Assembly: GCF_000428145.1 (NCBI RefSeq) | Contig: NZ_ATZJ01000002.1 | Coordinates: 152,919-216,918 of the forward strand | Source of the DNA: Chitinilyticum litopenaei DSM 21440 | GTDB taxonomy: Bacteria > Pseudomonadota > Gammaproteobacteria > Burkholderiales > Chitinibacteraceae | Length of the DNA: 64,000 bases | Reading direction: 5' to 3' | In this document: in pieces, positions 47,502 through 58,258 of the stretch | Layout: every line of letters starts with the position of its first letter | Position numbering within the stretch: position 1 is the stretch's first letter | Program-made: the position numbers and the translations under genes | The notes under the pieces: generated by a model | Seen by the model: only the letters and a program-made list of their open reading frames with translations | What the model was told of the DNA's origin: nothing | Databases searched by the model: none

Positions 47502-47540
47502 GAAACCCGCGATGATAGCGTTAGTCCGGGCCAATTGCAA
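47502..47540 (-). promoter_or_regulatory. Candidate rpsT promoter
   Basis: On the minus strand TTGCAA (47535-47540), a 17-bp spacer and TATCAT (47512-47517) are followed directly by CGCGGGTTTCC. The same GC-rich sequence follows the predicted rpsP promoter. The leader would be roughly 90 bases. Called by eye. Confidence 0.6.
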
Positions 47541-47623
47541 GCAGGAACAACGGCGGCCGCGCGTTTGCTGCGCTTTGGCGTTATCATCGCACAGCCCAAT
47601 CAGCCGCACGTCCACTTCCAACA

Positions 47624-49168
47624 ATGAATCTGCTCAAAGCCCTCGCCGCCGTCAGCTCCATGACCATGATCTCCCGGGTTCTCGGGCTGGCGCGAGAGAT
47701 GATCATCTCGCACACCTTTGGCGCAGGCGCGGCCACGGATGTCTTTTTCACCGCCTTCAAGTTGCCCAATCTGCTGCGGCGAATTTTTGCCGAAGGTGCG
47801 TTTTCGCAAGCCTTTGTGCCCATCCTCGCCGAACACAAGACCAGACATGGTGACGAAGCGACGCGCCACTTCGTCGCGAAAATCTGCGGAGCACTGACAC
47901 TGGCGTTACTGGTGATCACCGCCCTGGGCATTCTGGCTGCACCACTGATCATTTATGTCTCGGCAGCAGGCTTCAGCAGCAACCCGGCAAAATTCACCCT
48001 TGCGACAGAACTGTTGCGCTGGGTTTTCCCCTACATCCTGTTCATATCGCTGGCCTCGTTTGTTGGCAGCATCCTCAATACCTACAACAAGTTCTCCATT
48101 CCGGCGTTTGTACCCACACTGCTGAATCTGTCCTTTATCGCATGCGCAATTTTCCTGGCACCACTGCTGCATGAACCGATTTATGCCCTTGCGATTGCCG
48201 TACTGCTCGGCGGCCTCATTCAGCTTGCTTTCCAGTTGCCCTGGCTTGCTCGCTGCAAGATGCTGGTCTGGCCGAAGCTGGACCTGAAAGATAGCGCTGT
48301 ACGGCAAGTGATGGGCAATATGCTGCCTGCCCTGTTTGGTGTTTCGGTAGCGCAAATCAGCATACTGTTGAACTCGAACCTCGCATCGTTTCTCGAGGAA
48401 GGCAGCATTTCCTGGATTTTCTACGCGGACAGACTAATGGAGTTCCCGGTCGGTGTCCTCGGCGTGGCACTGGGCACCATTCTGCTCCCCAGCCTTTCAA
48501 AAAGTGTAGCCAGCGACAATCAGGCCGAGTACTCCCGCCTGCTGGATTGGGGCCTCCGGCTTTGCCTGCTGCTGTGTCTGCCAGCAACAATCGCGCTCGG
48601 ATTACTGGCGGAGCCACTGATCCTCACCGTGTTTCAGAGCGGCAAATTCACCTTGCATGACGCCCAGATGACACAACAGGCACTCACCGGCTACAGCATT
48701 GGCCTCCTGGGCATGATCATGGTGAAGATCCTCGCCCCAGGCTTTTATGCACGCAAAGACATCCGCACACCGGTAAAGATCGCCTGCATCGCACTGGCCA
48801 TCACCCTGGCGATGAACATCACCTTCATTATCACCCTGCCCTACAAGCACGCCGGGCTGACTCTGGGCATTGCCCTTGGCCAGTGCCTTAACGCCTGGCT
48901 CCTGTACAGGGCGCTGCGCGCAAAGGACTACTTCATGCCACAACCTGGCTGGCTGGTCTTCTGCACGAAGCTGCTGCTGGCCGTGATTATCATGGCTGGC
49001 GCCCTGCTAGCCGGCCTGCACTGGCTACCGGACTTCGAGCTGGCCACCCGCCTGCAACGCACCGGTCAGCTCGCAATACTGGTTGGCCTGGGAGCAGGCA
49101 CCTATTTCGCGGCACTCATCCTGCTCGGGTTCCGGACACGCCACTTCAAGCGCCACACCAGCCATTGA
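47624..49168 (+). CDS. murJ: Lipid II flippase MurJ
   Basis: MurJ (MviN) flips lipid II across the inner membrane. The 514-residue protein has about 14 membrane helices and the family N-terminus MNLLKALAAVSSMTMISRVLGLAREMIISHTFGAGAATDVFFTAFKLPNLLRRIFAEGAFSQAFVP, which includes essential Arg residues (the RxxR region). The rpsT-murJ divergent pair is common in beta- and gammaproteobacteria. A 440-base gene-free region follows. Confidence 0.97.
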   Translation: MNLLKALAAVSSMTMISRVLGLAREMIISHTFGAGAATDVFFTAFKLPNLLRRIFAEGAFSQAFVPILAEHKTRHGDEATRHFVAKICGALTLALLVITALGILAAPLIIYVSAAGFSSNPAKFTLATELLRWVFPYILFISLASFVGSILNTYNKFSIPAFVPTLLNLSFIACAIFLAPLLHEPIYALAIAVLLGGLIQLAFQLPWLARCKMLVWPKLDLKDSAVRQVMGNMLPALFGVSVAQISILLNSNLASFLEEGSISWIFYADRLMEFPVGVLGVALGTILLPSLSKSVASDNQAEYSRLLDWGLRLCLLLCLPATIALGLLAEPLILTVFQSGKFTLHDAQMTQQALTGYSIGLLGMIMVKILAPGFYARKDIRTPVKIACIALAITLAMNITFIITLPYKHAGLTLGIALGQCLNAWLLYRALRAKDYFMPQPGWLVFCTKLLLAVIIMAGALLAGLHWLPDFELATRLQRTGQLAILVGLGAGTYFAALILLGFRTRHFKRHTSH

Positions 49169-49608
49169 GGAGCAGAGCACTTGCGCACGCCCCTGCGAGC
49201 AACTCGCCCACAGGACGGCCTGTAGCCACCCCCGGCTGGTCGCCCCAGTAGTTTTCTGCCACCGCGTGATACACCACAATGTATACCCTGAAAAGGCTTA
49301 TCTGCATTAGGCCCCAGCAATATACGCACAGCAGCACCATTACTATTGATTCAGCACGCGGATGTCTTAACTTGCCCCTTACCACCGGGAACGGCCTGAG
49401 AGCCAATCGACTTCAATCCTCAGAAAGCCTGAGCAAAAGGAAAGCAAGACGAGCACAGCGCCATCCAGCAGCCTGGAAGGCAACCAGCAAGCGGCGCCAT
49501 TACGCCACATGGCGCTGGAGCCCCCGCCACCACCCAAGCATAACCGCACACTTGTGCGGCAAAAAAAAAAACGCCTGCACGATGCAGGCGTTTTCTCGGA
49601 AAAACTAC
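49169..49608. other. Gene-free region between murJ and rplQ
   Basis: These 440 bases separate two convergent genes. No supported coding sequence is present. Near the rplQ end are two hairpins: CCGCACA/TGTGCGG (49544-49559) and the rplQ terminator. A short AT-rich part (about 49315-49375) holds nothing I recognise. Confidence 0.6.
49559..49594 (-). terminator. Terminator of the alpha operon (after rplQ)
   Basis: A 12-bp stem (49568-49579 with 49583-49594, core ACGCCTGCA) has a 3-base loop. On the minus strand it is followed by an uninterrupted run of about a dozen T. It lies 15 bases after rplQ. Confidence 0.92.
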
Positions 49609-49998
49609 TTATTCAGCAGCTTCAACCACTTCAGCTTCTTCCGGACGATCCACGAGCTCAACGTAGGCCATCGGGGCGTTGTCACCAACGCGGAAGCCAC
49701 ACTTGAGGATACGCAGATAGCCGCCGTTACGGGCCGCATAGCGGGGACCGAGAACGTCGAAGAGCTTGACCACGATATCGCGATCACGCGTACGGGAGAA
49801 GGCCAGACGACGGTTAGCCAGCGACGGCTTCTTGCCCAGAGTGATCAGGGGCTCAGCCACACGGCGCAATTCCTTGGCCTTCGGCAGAGTTGTCTTGATC
49901 ATCTCGTGACGCAACAGGGCGTTAGCCAGGTTGCGGAGCATCGCCAGACGATGGGATGTCGTGCGATTCAGTTTACGATTAGAAAGACGGTGACGCAT
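49609..49998 (-). CDS. rplQ: 50S ribosomal protein L17
   Basis: The 129-residue L17 begins [57 protein letters not shown], the standard sequence. It lies at the peptide exit tunnel. It is the last gene of rpsM-rpsK-rpsD-rpoA-rplQ and is followed by a strong terminator. Confidence 0.98.
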   Translation of the reverse strand: MRHRLSNRKLNRTTSHRLAMLRNLANALLRHEMIKTTLPKAKELRRVAEPLITLGKKPSLANRRLAFSRTRDRDIVVKLFDVLGPRYAARNGGYLRILKCGFRVGDNAPMAYVELVDRPEEAEVVEAAE

Positions 49999-50026
49999 TT
50001 GTCAGTTCCTTAGCTTTAACCAACGA

Positions 50027-51010
50027 TCAGGGCTTTTCCAAGCCGACCGGAGGCCAATTTTCGAGACGCATGCCGAGGCTGAGACCCTTGGAGGCCAGCA
50101 CTTCCTTGATTTCATTCAAGGACTTGCGACCCAAGTTCGGGGCCTTCAACAGTTCGGTTTCAGTACGCTGAATTAGGTCGCCAATGTAGTAGATGTTCTC
50201 AGCCTTCAGGCAGTTCGCAGAGCGAACCGTCAACTCGAGATCATCAACCGGACGCAACAGAATCGGATCGATCTGCGGCGCTTGCGGTGCCGGCTCTTCA
50301 GCAGGCGTACCTTCCAGATCGGCAAAAACCGAAAGCTGGTCAATCAGCATGCGAGCGGCTTGGCGCACAGCTTCTTCGGGCTCGATGACACCATTGGTTT
50401 CGATATCAATGATCAGCTTGTCCAGATCGGTACGCTGCTCAACGCGAGCGCTTTCAACCTGATAGCTGACACGACGGATCGGACTGAACGATGCATCCAG
50501 CACGATATTGCCAATGGTGCGGCCTTCTTCCTTGGCAAGACGAACCGGAGCAGGCTGGTAACCACGGCCGGCTTCGACCTTGATTTCCATGCTGAGCTTG
50601 CCACCTGCAGAGAGATGGGCAATCACATGCTCCGGGTTGATGACTTCGACATCGTGCGGCAGCTGAATATCAGCCGCAGTCACAACACCTTCGCCGTCCT
50701 TGACAAGATTCAGCGTGACAGAATCCCGACCATGCAGCTTGAGCACAAGGCCCTTCAGATTCAGCAGGATGTCAACGACATCTTCCTGCACGCCATCCAG
50801 AGCGGAGTACTCATGCACAACACCCTCGATCTTGACTTCGGTGGGGGCATAACCCGTCATCGAGGACAGCAGAATCCGGCGCAGTGCGTTACCAAGCGTG
50901 TGGCCATAGCCGCGCTCGAACGGCTCCATCACCACTTTGGCGTGGGCCGCACCTTGCGCTTGCACATCAATGATGCGAGGCTTGAGCAACTCGTTTGTGT
51001 TAATTTGCAT
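50027..51010 (-). CDS. rpoA: RNA polymerase alpha subunit
   Basis: The 327-residue alpha subunit has the N-terminal dimerisation domain ([34 protein letters not shown], about residues 30-65), a linker ([15 protein letters not shown]) and the C-terminal domain ([63 protein letters not shown]), which binds UP elements and activators. Its length is normal, and the gene lies between rpsD and rplQ. Confidence 0.99.
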   Translation of the reverse strand: MQINTNELLKPRIIDVQAQGAAHAKVVMEPFERGYGHTLGNALRRILLSSMTGYAPTEVKIEGVVHEYSALDGVQEDVVDILLNLKGLVLKLHGRDSVTLNLVKDGEGVVTAADIQLPHDVEVINPEHVIAHLSAGGKLSMEIKVEAGRGYQPAPVRLAKEEGRTIGNIVLDASFSPIRRVSYQVESARVEQRTDLDKLIIDIETNGVIEPEEAVRQAARMLIDQLSVFADLEGTPAEEPAPQAPQIDPILLRPVDDLELTVRSANCLKAENIYYIGDLIQRTETELLKAPNLGRKSLNEIKEVLASKGLSLGMRLENWPPVGLEKP

Positions 51011-51045
51011 AAGTCAGTATCCCTTGCCTTACCGGGGTCAGGTTA

Positions 51046-51666
51046 TTACTTGGAATAGTATTCCACCACCAGCGATTCATTGATGTCGCTGGACAGGTCG
51101 GAACGCTCCGGTGCGCTCTTGAACACACCTTCCATCTTTTTGCTGTCAACCTGTACCCAGCCAGGAAAGCCGATACCTTCAGCCAGCGACAGTGCCTCAA
51201 CGACACGCGCCTGCTTCTTGGATTTCTCGCGAACAGCAACTACATCACCTGCCTTAACGGAGTAAGACGGAATGTTAACCACTTGACCGTTAACGGTAAT
51301 CGCTTTGTGGGAAACCAGTTGACGGGATTCAGCGCGAGTGGAGCCGAAACCCATACGATAAACAACATTGTCCAGACGCGACTCAAGCAGCTTGAGCAGG
51401 TTTTCACCTGTCGAGCCCTTGCGACGGGCAGCTTCTTCGAAGTAGCGACGGAACTGGCGTTCGAGAACGCCGTAGATGCGACGGATTTTCTGCTTTTCAC
51501 GCAGGTGCACACCGAAGTCAGACAGACGCGGAGTCTTTGCGCCATGCTGGCCTGGGGCTTGTTCCAGCTTGCACTTGCTGTCCAGAGAACGGCGAGCACT
51601 CTTCAGGAAAAGATCAGTACCTTCGCGACGTGCGAGCTTGCACTTGGGTCCAATATAACGTGCCAT
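51046..51666 (-). CDS. rpsD: 30S ribosomal protein S4
   Basis: The 206-residue S4 ([42 protein letters not shown]) nucleates 30S assembly. Its S4 RNA-binding domain is [39 protein letters not shown]. In E. coli S4 represses the alpha operon by binding the rpsM leader; the short leader predicted here may not hold that structure. Confidence 0.98.
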   Translation of the reverse strand: MARYIGPKCKLARREGTDLFLKSARRSLDSKCKLEQAPGQHGAKTPRLSDFGVHLREKQKIRRIYGVLERQFRRYFEEAARRKGSTGENLLKLLESRLDNVVYRMGFGSTRAESRQLVSHKAITVNGQVVNIPSYSVKAGDVVAVREKSKKQARVVEALSLAEGIGFPGWVQVDSKKMEGVFKSAPERSDLSSDINESLVVEYYSK

Positions 51667-51680
51667 AACTTACTCCGGGA

Positions 51681-52073
51681 TTAGATACGACGCTTCTTCG
51701 GCGGACGGCAGCCGTTGTGCGGAATGGGCGTCACATCCGAGATGCTGGTGATCTTGAAGCCGAGTGCGTTCAGTGCGCGCACAGCGGAATCACGACCCGG
51801 ACCCGGACCCTTGATGCGAACTTCGAGGTTCTTAACACCGTATTCTTGGGCAACTTTACCAGCGGCTTCTGCTGCTACCTGAGCGGCAAAAGGTGTACTT
51901 TTACGAGAGCCCTTAAAACCAGCACCACCCGAGGTAGCCCAAGACAAAGCATTCCCTTGGCGATCGGTGATGGTAATGATCGTGTTGTTGAAGGAAGCAT
52001 GCACATGCACGATGCCTTCGGACACGCTCTTCTTGACTTTCTTACGTACACGTACTGTGTTTGCTTTAGCCAT
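51681..52073 (-). CDS. rpsK: 30S ribosomal protein S11
   Basis: The 130-residue S11 shows [48 protein letters not shown] and ends [12 protein letters not shown]. It lies on the 30S platform. Spacing to both neighbours is 14 bases, consistent with one mRNA. Confidence 0.98.
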   Translation of the reverse strand: MAKANTVRVRKKVKKSVSEGIVHVHASFNNTIITITDRQGNALSWATSGGAGFKGSRKSTPFAAQVAAEAAGKVAQEYGVKNLEVRIKGPGPGRDSAVRALNALGFKITSISDVTPIPHNGCRPPKKRRI

Positions 52074-52087
52074 TATTTAGTCCTTAA

Positions 52088-52450
52088 TTACTTCTTGCCG
52101 GCAATCGCCTTGCGCGGACCCTTGCGAGTACGTGCATTGGTGCGAGTGCGTTGACCGCGAACCGGCAGGCCTTTGCGGTGACGGAAACCACGATAGCAGC
52201 CAAGGTCCATAAGACGCTTGATGCTCATGGTTACTTCGCGGCGCAGATCACCTTCTACAGTGTACTTGCCGACTTCGTCACGCAGTTTGTCAAGTTCAGC
52301 ATCGCTGAGATCCTTGACCTTCTTGGTAGGCTCAATGGCAGTCGCCGCACATACCGCATAAGCGCGAGTGCGACCAATACCATAAATAGCCTGAAGGCCG
52401 ATCACAGCATGCTGATGATTAGGAATATTAACCCCAGCAATACGGGCCAT
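52088..52450 (-). CDS. rpsM: 30S ribosomal protein S13
   Basis: The 120-residue S13 ([34 protein letters not shown]) has the basic C-terminus [26 protein letters not shown] that contacts P-site tRNA. It is the first gene of the alpha operon. The 59 bases before it hold two hairpins and a candidate promoter. Confidence 0.98.
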   Translation of the reverse strand: MARIAGVNIPNHQHAVIGLQAIYGIGRTRAYAVCAATAIEPTKKVKDLSDAELDKLRDEVGKYTVEGDLRREVTMSIKRLMDLGCYRGFRHRKGLPVRGQRTRTNARTRKGPRKAIAGKK

Positions 52451-52473
52451 ATTTCTTACCCCAGGTTGAAAAA

Positions 52474-52514
52474 GAGGTGGATTCTACCACCAGAAGCTGA
52501 TTGACTCAATCAGC
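52474..52514 (-). promoter_or_regulatory. rpmJ/rpsM junction: palindrome, terminator-like hairpin and nested promoter
   Basis: Read on the minus strand, a 19-nt palindrome (52496-52514) overlaps the rpmJ stop. A hairpin GGTGG-TAGAAT-CCACC (52476-52491) then runs into TCTTTTTC. TTGAGT (52504-52509) and TAGAAT (52481-52486) are 17 bp apart. The -10 thus occupies the loop of the terminator-like hairpin, and RNA would start after the hairpin. Called by eye. Confidence 0.55.
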
Positions 52515-52623
52515 CCTGGCGTTGCTTGTGCCGCGGATCAGTACAAATCACACGCACAACACGGTTGCGGCGAATGATTTTGCAATTGCGGCAGATCTTC
52601 TTGACCGACGCTTGAACTCTCAT
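52510..52623 (-). CDS. rpmJ: 50S ribosomal protein L36
   Basis: This 37-residue gene reads [20 protein letters not shown], continuing through [16 protein letters not shown]. It has the zinc-binding C-x2-C...C-x4-H set (Cys11, Cys14, Cys27, His32). It lies between infA and rpsM at the end of the spc operon and is too short for many gene finders. Confidence 0.97.
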   Translation of the reverse strand: MRVQASVKKICRNCKIIRRNRVVRVICTDPRHKQRQG

Positions 52624-52658
52624 CGTCTTTCCTTTTCGATCAAAATAAAATTCCGGAC

Positions 52659-52877
52659 TTACTTTGCCCGGAATACGATGCGGGCCTTGCTCAGGTCATA
52701 CGGCGTCAACTCAACCGTTACCTTATCGCCCGGCAAGATGCGAATGTAATGCATCCGCATTTTGCCGGAGATATGACCAAGTACCACATGTCCGTTTTCG
52801 AGCTTGATGCTGAAGGTTGCATTAGGCAACGTTTCCAGCACCACGCCCTGCATCTGTATGACGTCTTCTTTCGCCAT
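52659..52877 (-). CDS. infA: Translation initiation factor IF-1
   Basis: The 72-residue OB-fold IF-1 reads [72 protein letters not shown]. It binds the 30S A site during initiation. It lies between secY and rpmJ, as is usual in betaproteobacteria. Confidence 0.98.
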   Translation of the reverse strand: MAKEDVIQMQGVVLETLPNATFSIKLENGHVVLGHISGKMRMHYIRILPGDKVTVELTPYDLSKARIVFRAK

Positions 52878-52891
52878 TACCTACCAGCGCG

Positions 52892-54196
52892 TCAGCCGCC
52901 CTTGAAATTTGCTTTTTTCAGCAGCCCCTCATACTGGTGCGAGAGGACATACGACTGCATCTGAGCCATAAAATCCATCGTCACAACGACCATGATCAGC
53001 AGCGAAGTACCACCAAAGTAGAACGGAACATTCCACTTCAGAATCAGGAATTCCGGAATCAGGCAGATAACGGTGATGTAAACAGCACCGACCAGAGTCA
53101 GCTTCAGAATCAGCTTTTCAATGTATTTGGCCGTATGGTCACCAGGACGGTAGCCCGGGATCATGGCGCCACTCTTCTTGAGATTGTCGGCCGTCTCCTT
53201 CGGGCTGAACACAAGCGCCGTGTAGAAGTAGCAGAAGAAGATAATGGCAGCCGCATACAGAAAGACATACAAAGGCTGACCAGGATGCAGCATATCGCCG
53301 ATAGACTTCAGAAAGCCTAGCTTCTCACTGTTGCCGGTCCAGGACAGTACGGTGGCAGGAAACAGGATGATGGAAGACGCAAAGATTGGCGGAATCACAC
53401 CAGCCATGTTCACTTTCAGCGGCAGATGCGTACTCTGTGCCTGCATCACGCGATTACCGACCTGGCGCTTGGCATAGTGCACGGGCACCTTGCGCTGACC
53501 TCGCTCGACAAAGACAACTCCAGCAGTGAGCAGAATGACACCACCGAACAGCACAAGCACCAGCAGGTAGGAAAGCTGCCCCTGGCTGGCCAGATTGAGC
53601 GTTTTGCCAATTGCCGAAGGAACGCCAGCTGCAATACCGGCACAGATCAGGATGGAGATACCGTTGCCAATACCTCTCTCGGTAATCTGCTCACCCAGCC
53701 ACATGAGGAACATGGTACCAGTCACAAGCGACACAACTGCCATGGCCATGAAGAGACCAGAAGGTATGATCACCAGCTGGGGCTGCTTCAGCAGCATCGA
53801 TGCGATACCAATACTCTGGAAAGTAGCCAGAATGACGGTCGCGTAGCGGGTGTACTGGGTAATCTTACGACGCCCCTGTTCACCCTCTTTCTTCAATTGC
53901 TTCAGACTGGGCAGCACCTCGGCGGCAAGCTGCAAGATGATCGACGCCGAAATGTACGGCATGATCCCGATCGCAAATACGGTGAAACGCTCAAGTGCAC
54001 CACCAGAGAACATGTTGAACATGTTCAGAAGACCAGTGCCCGCACCATCAAAAATACTCTTCAATGCTGCCGGATCAATACCTGGCACCGGAATATGAGA
54101 GCCGATGCGATACACGATGAGTGCACCGATCAGGAACCATATCCGCTGCTTGAGATCCGCAAACTTGCCACCACTTGCCTGAGCGGGATTTGCCAC
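52892..54196 (-). CDS. secY: Preprotein translocase subunit SecY
   Basis: The 434-residue channel protein has ten predicted membrane helices, the plug region near [14 protein letters not shown] and the cytoplasmic loop [15 protein letters not shown]. It forms the SecYEG pore. It lies after rplO in the spc operon, with an ATG at 54196 giving [24 protein letters not shown]. Confidence 0.98.
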   Translation of the reverse strand: MANPAQASGGKFADLKQRIWFLIGALIVYRIGSHIPVPGIDPAALKSIFDGAGTGLLNMFNMFSGGALERFTVFAIGIMPYISASIILQLAAEVLPSLKQLKKEGEQGRRKITQYTRYATVILATFQSIGIASMLLKQPQLVIIPSGLFMAMAVVSLVTGTMFLMWLGEQITERGIGNGISILICAGIAAGVPSAIGKTLNLASQGQLSYLLVLVLFGGVILLTAGVVFVERGQRKVPVHYAKRQVGNRVMQAQSTHLPLKVNMAGVIPPIFASSIILFPATVLSWTGNSEKLGFLKSIGDMLHPGQPLYVFLYAAAIIFFCYFYTALVFSPKETADNLKKSGAMIPGYRPGDHTAKYIEKLILKLTLVGAVYITVICLIPEFLILKWNVPFYFGGTSLLIMVVVTMDFMAQMQSYVLSHQYEGLLKKANFKGG

Positions 54197-54219
54197 GTTG
54201 CTGCCCTATCCTAAGCCAA

Positions 54220-54654
54220 TTACTCGGCGATTTTGCCGCCAGCCGCTTCGATTGCCGCACGGGCACCCTTGGTTGCCTGGATTCCAGACAGGGTAACCGC
54301 ACGCTCGATCGTGCCGGACTGAATTACCTTCACCACCAGTGCACGCTGGGAAACCAGACCAGCCTGAACAAGGGAGAGCACATCGATCTGGTCAATCGGC
54401 AGCTTGTTCAGTTCAGAAAGGGTAACTTCAGCGTTGCGTGCCTTGGTCAGCGAAACGAAACCACGCTTGGGCAGACGGCGCTGCAGCGGCATCTGACCAC
54501 CTTCGAAACCAACCTTATGGAAACCACCGGCGCGCGATTTCTGACCCTTGTGACCACGGCCTGCAGTCTTGCCCAGACCGGAACCGATGCCACGACCCAC
54601 GCGACGCTTAGCGTGCTTGGACCCTACACCGGGCTTGATAGTATTGAGTTCCAT
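54220..54654 (-). CDS. rplO: 50S ribosomal protein L15
   Basis: The 144-residue L15 has the Gly/Arg-rich N-terminus ([29 protein letters not shown]) that threads into 23S rRNA. Its ATG directly abuts the rpmD stop. Confidence 0.98.
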   Translation of the reverse strand: MELNTIKPGVGSKHAKRRVGRGIGSGLGKTAGRGHKGQKSRAGGFHKVGFEGGQMPLQRRLPKRGFVSLTKARNAEVTLSELNKLPIDQIDVLSLVQAGLVSQRALVVKVIQSGTIERAVTLSGIQATKGARAAIEAAGGKIAE

Positions 54655-54840
54655 TTAGCCCTCAACTTTCAGCAGATAGCTGATCTTGTTAGCCATGCCG
54701 CGGTTTGCCGGAGTATCCAGCACATCCGCAGTCTGGTTGATCTTCTTCAGACCAAGACCACGTGCACAAGCCTTATGGCTTTCCAGGCGACCAATCAGGC
54801 TCTTGACCAGAGTCACCTTGAATTTCTTGGCATCAGTCAT
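54655..54840 (-). CDS. rpmD: 50S ribosomal protein L30
   Basis: The 61-residue L30 ([44 protein letters not shown]) starts at ATG 54840, overlapping the rpsE stop by 8 bases. A longer frame to 54990 runs through rpsE and is rejected. Confidence 0.97.
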   Translation of the reverse strand: MTDAKKFKVTLVKSLIGRLESHKACARGLGLKKINQTADVLDTPANRGMANKISYLLKVEG

Positions 54841-55351
54841 TTGCAACCCCCAAGATCTCAGCAACAGTCTTGCCACGCTTCGCAGCAATATCGCCAGCGG
54901 TATGCAGCTTGGACAGACCATCCAAAGTTGCGCGCACGATATTGTAAGGATTGGTGGAGCCATGGCACTTAGCAGTGATGTTGTGAACACCCATCACTTC
55001 AAAAACAGCGCGCATCGGGCCGCCAGCAATAATGCCAGTACCTTCAGGGGCAGGCTGCATGAAAACAGTCGTCGCGCCATGCTTGCCAATCACGGTGTGC
55101 GGAACAGTACCGTTCTTCAGCGGAGCCTTGAAGAGCTTGCGACGAGCCTCTTCCATTGCCTTCTGAACAGCAACAGGAACCTCTTTCGACTTGCCCTTGC
55201 CCATACCAACTCCGCCATCACCGTCACCAACAACAGTCAGTGCAGCGAAGCCGAGAATACGACCACCTTTGACGACTTTGGTCACGCGATTTACGCTGAC
55301 CATCTTCTCCCGAAGGCCGTCTTGGCGATCTTCAATTTCGTTCTTTGCCAT
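54833..55351 (-). CDS. rpsE: 30S ribosomal protein S5
   Basis: The 172-residue S5 has the double-stranded-RNA-like domain ([47 protein letters not shown]) and the C-terminal domain with [27 protein letters not shown] 55351 gives [12 protein letters not shown]; four codons further upstream is a weaker start. Confidence 0.98.
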   Translation of the reverse strand: MAKNEIEDRQDGLREKMVSVNRVTKVVKGGRILGFAALTVVGDGDGGVGMGKGKSKEVPVAVQKAMEEARRKLFKAPLKNGTVPHTVIGKHGATTVFMQPAPEGTGIIAGGPMRAVFEVMGVHNITAKCHGSTNPYNIVRATLDGLSKLHTAGDIAAKRGKTVAEILGVAND

Positions 55352-55369
55352 TTTCAACTCCAAACCGAA

Positions 55370-55723
55370 TTAGAAGACCAGGCCGGCTTCGCGAGCGGCA
55401 TCAGCAAGAGCCTTCACGCGACCATGGTACTGGAAGCCGGAACGATCAAAAGCAACGCTGCTTACACCTGCTGCCTTGGCCTTTTCGGCAATGCGCTTGC
55501 CTACAATCACAGCAGCTTCAACATTGCCGCCATGCTTGATCTGGGAACGCACATCAGCTTCCAGAGTCGAGGCAGAAGCAATGATCTTGCAGCCAGTCTC
55601 ATCAAAGACTTGTGCATAGATGTGGCTATTGGTGCGATGCACCGCAAGGCGCACGACCTTGAGTTCCGCAATCTTGGCACGAGTTTTACGTGCACGACGG
55701 ACTCGGGTGATATTTTTGTCCAT
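55370..55723 (-). CDS. rplR: 50S ribosomal protein L18
   Basis: The 117-residue L18 binds 5S rRNA. The core [31 protein letters not shown] and the C-terminal [25 protein letters not shown] are standard. It lies between rplF and rpsE. Confidence 0.98.
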   Translation of the reverse strand: MDKNITRVRRARKTRAKIAELKVVRLAVHRTNSHIYAQVFDETGCKIIASASTLEADVRSQIKHGGNVEAAVIVGKRIAEKAKAAGVSSVAFDRSGFQYHGRVKALADAAREAGLVF

Positions 55724-55736
55724 GATTCAGCCTCGA

Positions 55737-56270
55737 TTACTTCTTCTTGGTTTCTTTCAGAACAACCACTTCATCAGCGTAGCGAACGCCCTTGCCCTTG
55801 TACGGCTCGGGAGCGCGATAAGCGCGGATGTCTGCAGCGACCTGACCGATAGCCTGCTTGTCAGCACCCTTCAGAATGATCTCAGTCTGGGAGGGAGTCT
55901 CAACCTTGACGCCAGCAGGCATCGTATGAGCAACAGGATGGGAAAAGCCAAGGGTGAGGTTCAGAACATCGCCCTGAGCCTGAGCACGGTAACCCACACC
56001 AACGAGATTGAGCTTGCGCTCAAAACCCTTGGAAACACCAGTGACCATATTGTTCGCCAGAGCACGCAAGGTGCCGGACATGGAACGAGCCTGCTTGGAA
56101 CCACTGCGGGCAGCAAAAACAAGCTCGTTGTTTTCAACGGATACGGCCACGTCGCTGCCAATTGCCTGCGACAGAACACCGTTAGCACCCTTGATAACCA
56201 GAACGCCGTTTTCGACTTTAACTTCAACACCGGCAGGAATTACGACCGGATTCTTTGCTACACGAGACAT
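55737..56270 (-). CDS. rplF: 50S ribosomal protein L6
   Basis: The 177-residue two-domain L6 ([31 protein letters not shown]) ends with the conserved [16 protein letters not shown]. It lies near the factor-binding site of the 50S subunit. Confidence 0.98.
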   Translation of the reverse strand: MSRVAKNPVVIPAGVEVKVENGVLVIKGANGVLSQAIGSDVAVSVENNELVFAARSGSKQARSMSGTLRALANNMVTGVSKGFERKLNLVGVGYRAQAQGDVLNLTLGFSHPVAHTMPAGVKVETPSQTEIILKGADKQAIGQVAADIRAYRAPEPYKGKGVRYADEVVVLKETKKK

Positions 56271-56282
56271 TTCATTACCTCA

Positions 56283-56675
56283 TTAAGCAACGATACACAG
56301 CAGCTCGCCACCAATACCATTGGCACGCGCTTTGCGATCGGTCATAACACCCTTGGAGGTCGACAGGATCGCGACACCAAGACCATTCATTACCTGCGGG
56401 ATGTCACCAACGCCACGGTAAATACGCAGACCAGGCTTGGAAACGCGCTCGAGGCGTTCAATTACCGGGCGACCAGCATAGTACTTGAGCTCAATGGAGA
56501 GCTCGGGCTTTGTTTCACCTGTTACGGCGAACGATTCGATATAACCCTCATCCTTCAGCACCGCTGCAATTGCAATCTTCAGCTTGGAAGAAGGCATGGC
56601 GACAGTAGTCTTGTCTGCGCGTTGTGCGTTGCGGATGCGGGTCAGCATATCGGCGATCGGATCATGCATTGCCAT
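56283..56675 (-). CDS. rpsH: 30S ribosomal protein S8
   Basis: The 130-residue S8 ([46 protein letters not shown]) ends [26 protein letters not shown]. In E. coli S8 represses the spc operon by binding near rplE; I did not identify the matching RNA site here. Confidence 0.98.
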   Translation of the reverse strand: MAMHDPIADMLTRIRNAQRADKTTVAMPSSKLKIAIAAVLKDEGYIESFAVTGETKPELSIELKYYAGRPVIERLERVSKPGLRIYRGVGDIPQVMNGLGVAILSTSKGVMTDRKARANGIGGELLCIVA

Positions 56676-56694
56676 AATCTATCTCCTGTTCCGA

Positions 56695-57000
56695 TTACCA
56701 GCTTGCCTTGACCAGCCCCGGAATCTCGCCCTTGAAAGCGAGATCACGCAGCTTGCCACGACCGAGGCCAAACTTACGATAAACACCACGTGCACGACCA
56801 GTCAGCTGGCAGCGGTTACGCTGACGAACAGGGGATGCATTACGGGGCAGTTGTTGCAGCTTCAGGCGTGCCTGAAAGCGATCTTCTTCGCTGGTATTGC
56901 TGTCAGCAATAATAGCCAGCAGTGCCTGACGCTTGGCAGCGAACTTTGCCACGACAGCAGCACGCTTTTCCTCGCGTTGGATTAGTGCGACTTTAGCCAT
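56695..57000 (-). CDS. rpsN: 30S ribosomal protein S14
   Basis: The 101-residue S14 is the long, zinc-free form (no CxxC). The C-terminal [48 protein letters not shown] is standard. It lies between rplE and rpsH. Confidence 0.98.
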   Translation of the reverse strand: MAKVALIQREEKRAAVVAKFAAKRQALLAIIADSNTSEEDRFQARLKLQQLPRNASPVRQRNRCQLTGRARGVYRKFGLGRGKLRDLAFKGEIPGLVKASW

Positions 57001-57008
57001 GATTCGCC

Positions 57009-57548
57009 TCAGTTCTTGAACGGGAATTTGAAGGCAGCGAGCAGAGCACGTGCTTCATCGTCGGTCTTGGCTGTCGTGGTGATGGTAATGTTCATACCAC
57101 GCAGAGCATCGATCTTGTCGTACTCGATTTCCGGAAAGATGATCTGCTCACGAACACCCATGTTGTAATTGCCGCGACCGTCAAATGACTTGGCGGAAAT
57201 ACCACGGAAGTCACGTACACGCGGCAGAGCCACAGTAACCAGACGATCCAGAAATTCGAACATACGCTCACGACGCAGAGTCACCTTGCAGCCAACCGGA
57301 TAACCGTCGCGAATCTTGAAGCCGGCAATCGATTTCTTTGCCTTGGTCACAACAACTTTCTGACCAGCAATTTTCTCGAGATCGCCAACAGCAAACTCCA
57401 TCACTTTCTTGTCAGCAACCGCCTCACCAACACCCATGTTGATGGTGATTTTTTCAATGCGGGGGACTTCCATGACGGACTTGTAACCGAACTGTTTAAC
57501 CAGCTCAGGAACCACCTTCTCTTTATAAAACTCTTGCAAACGAGCCAT
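57009..57548 (-). CDS. rplE: 50S ribosomal protein L5
   Basis: The 179-residue L5 ([43 protein letters not shown]) binds 5S rRNA in the central protuberance. ATG 57548 is chosen; seven upstream in-frame codons have no start of their own with a site. Confidence 0.98.
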   Translation of the reverse strand: MARLQEFYKEKVVPELVKQFGYKSVMEVPRIEKITINMGVGEAVADKKVMEFAVGDLEKIAGQKVVVTKAKKSIAGFKIRDGYPVGCKVTLRRERMFEFLDRLVTVALPRVRDFRGISAKSFDGRGNYNMGVREQIIFPEIEYDKIDALRGMNITITTTAKTDDEARALLAAFKFPFKN

Positions 57549-57558
57549 CGTGAACCCC

Positions 57559-57879
57559 TCAGCCGCCAATTACTTCGCCAGTGGACTTGAAGATGCGAAC
57601 TTTCCTGCCATCTTCCAGCACCTTGAAACCAACACGATCAGCCTTGCCAGTTGCAGCATTGAAGATCGCAACATTGGAAACATGGATGGACGCGGTGATA
57701 TCAACGATACCGCCTTGCACACCACGCATCGGGTTCGGCTTAACGTGTTTTTTGGCTACATTCACGCCTTCAACCACGATACGGTCTTCAGCGGGGATAA
57801 CACGCACCACAGCGCCACGCTTGCCAGCATCCTTGCCAGTCAGCACAACGACTTCGTCGCCTTTACGGATTTTGTTCAT
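57559..57879 (-). CDS. rplX: 50S ribosomal protein L24
   Basis: The 106-residue L24 has the KOW motif [51 protein letters not shown] 57879 is preferred to a TTG two codons earlier. It is an early-assembly protein near the tunnel exit. Confidence 0.98.
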   Translation of the reverse strand: MNKIRKGDEVVVLTGKDAGKRGAVVRVIPAEDRIVVEGVNVAKKHVKPNPMRGVQGGIVDITASIHVSNVAIFNAATGKADRVGFKVLEDGRKVRIFKSTGEVIGG

Positions 57880-57889
57880 CTGCAACTCC

Positions 57890-58258
57890 TCACAGAACTT
57901 CAGGCGCGAGCGAAACGATCTTCATGAAGCGTTCGGTGCGCAGCTCACGAGTAACCGGCCCGAAGATGCGGGTACCGATGGGCTCGAGCTTGTTGTTGAG
58001 GAGAACAGCGGCATTGCCGTCGAACTTTACCAGGGACCCGTCGGCACGACGAACACCCTTGGCAGTACGGACAACGACTGCATTGTAAACATCACCCTTC
58101 TTGACACGACCACGCGGGGCAGCATCTTTGATGCTGACCTTGATGATATCGCCAACAGAAGCATAGCGACGCTTGGAGCCACCCAACACCTTGATGCACA
58201 TAACAGAGCGCGCACCGGTATTGTCAGCAACCTCCAGCTTGGATTGCATTTGGATCAT
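57890..58258 (-). CDS. rplN: 50S ribosomal protein L14
   Basis: The 122-residue L14 ([50 protein letters not shown]) is the first gene of the spc operon. GGAGG lies upstream of ATG 58258. A 183-base leader separates it from rpsQ. Confidence 0.98.
   Translation of the reverse strand: MIQMQSKLEVADNTGARSVMCIKVLGGSKRRYASVGDIIKVSIKDAAPRGRVKKGDVYNAVVVRTAKGVRRADGSLVKFDGNAAVLLNNKLEPIGTRIFGPVTRELRTERFMKIVSLAPEVL

Noticed and set aside
51046..52450. Frameshift or pseudogene in the ribosomal cluster
   Set aside because: All ribosomal proteins are full length with expected termini; rpmJ, too short for a standard length cut-off, is intact at 52510-52623.
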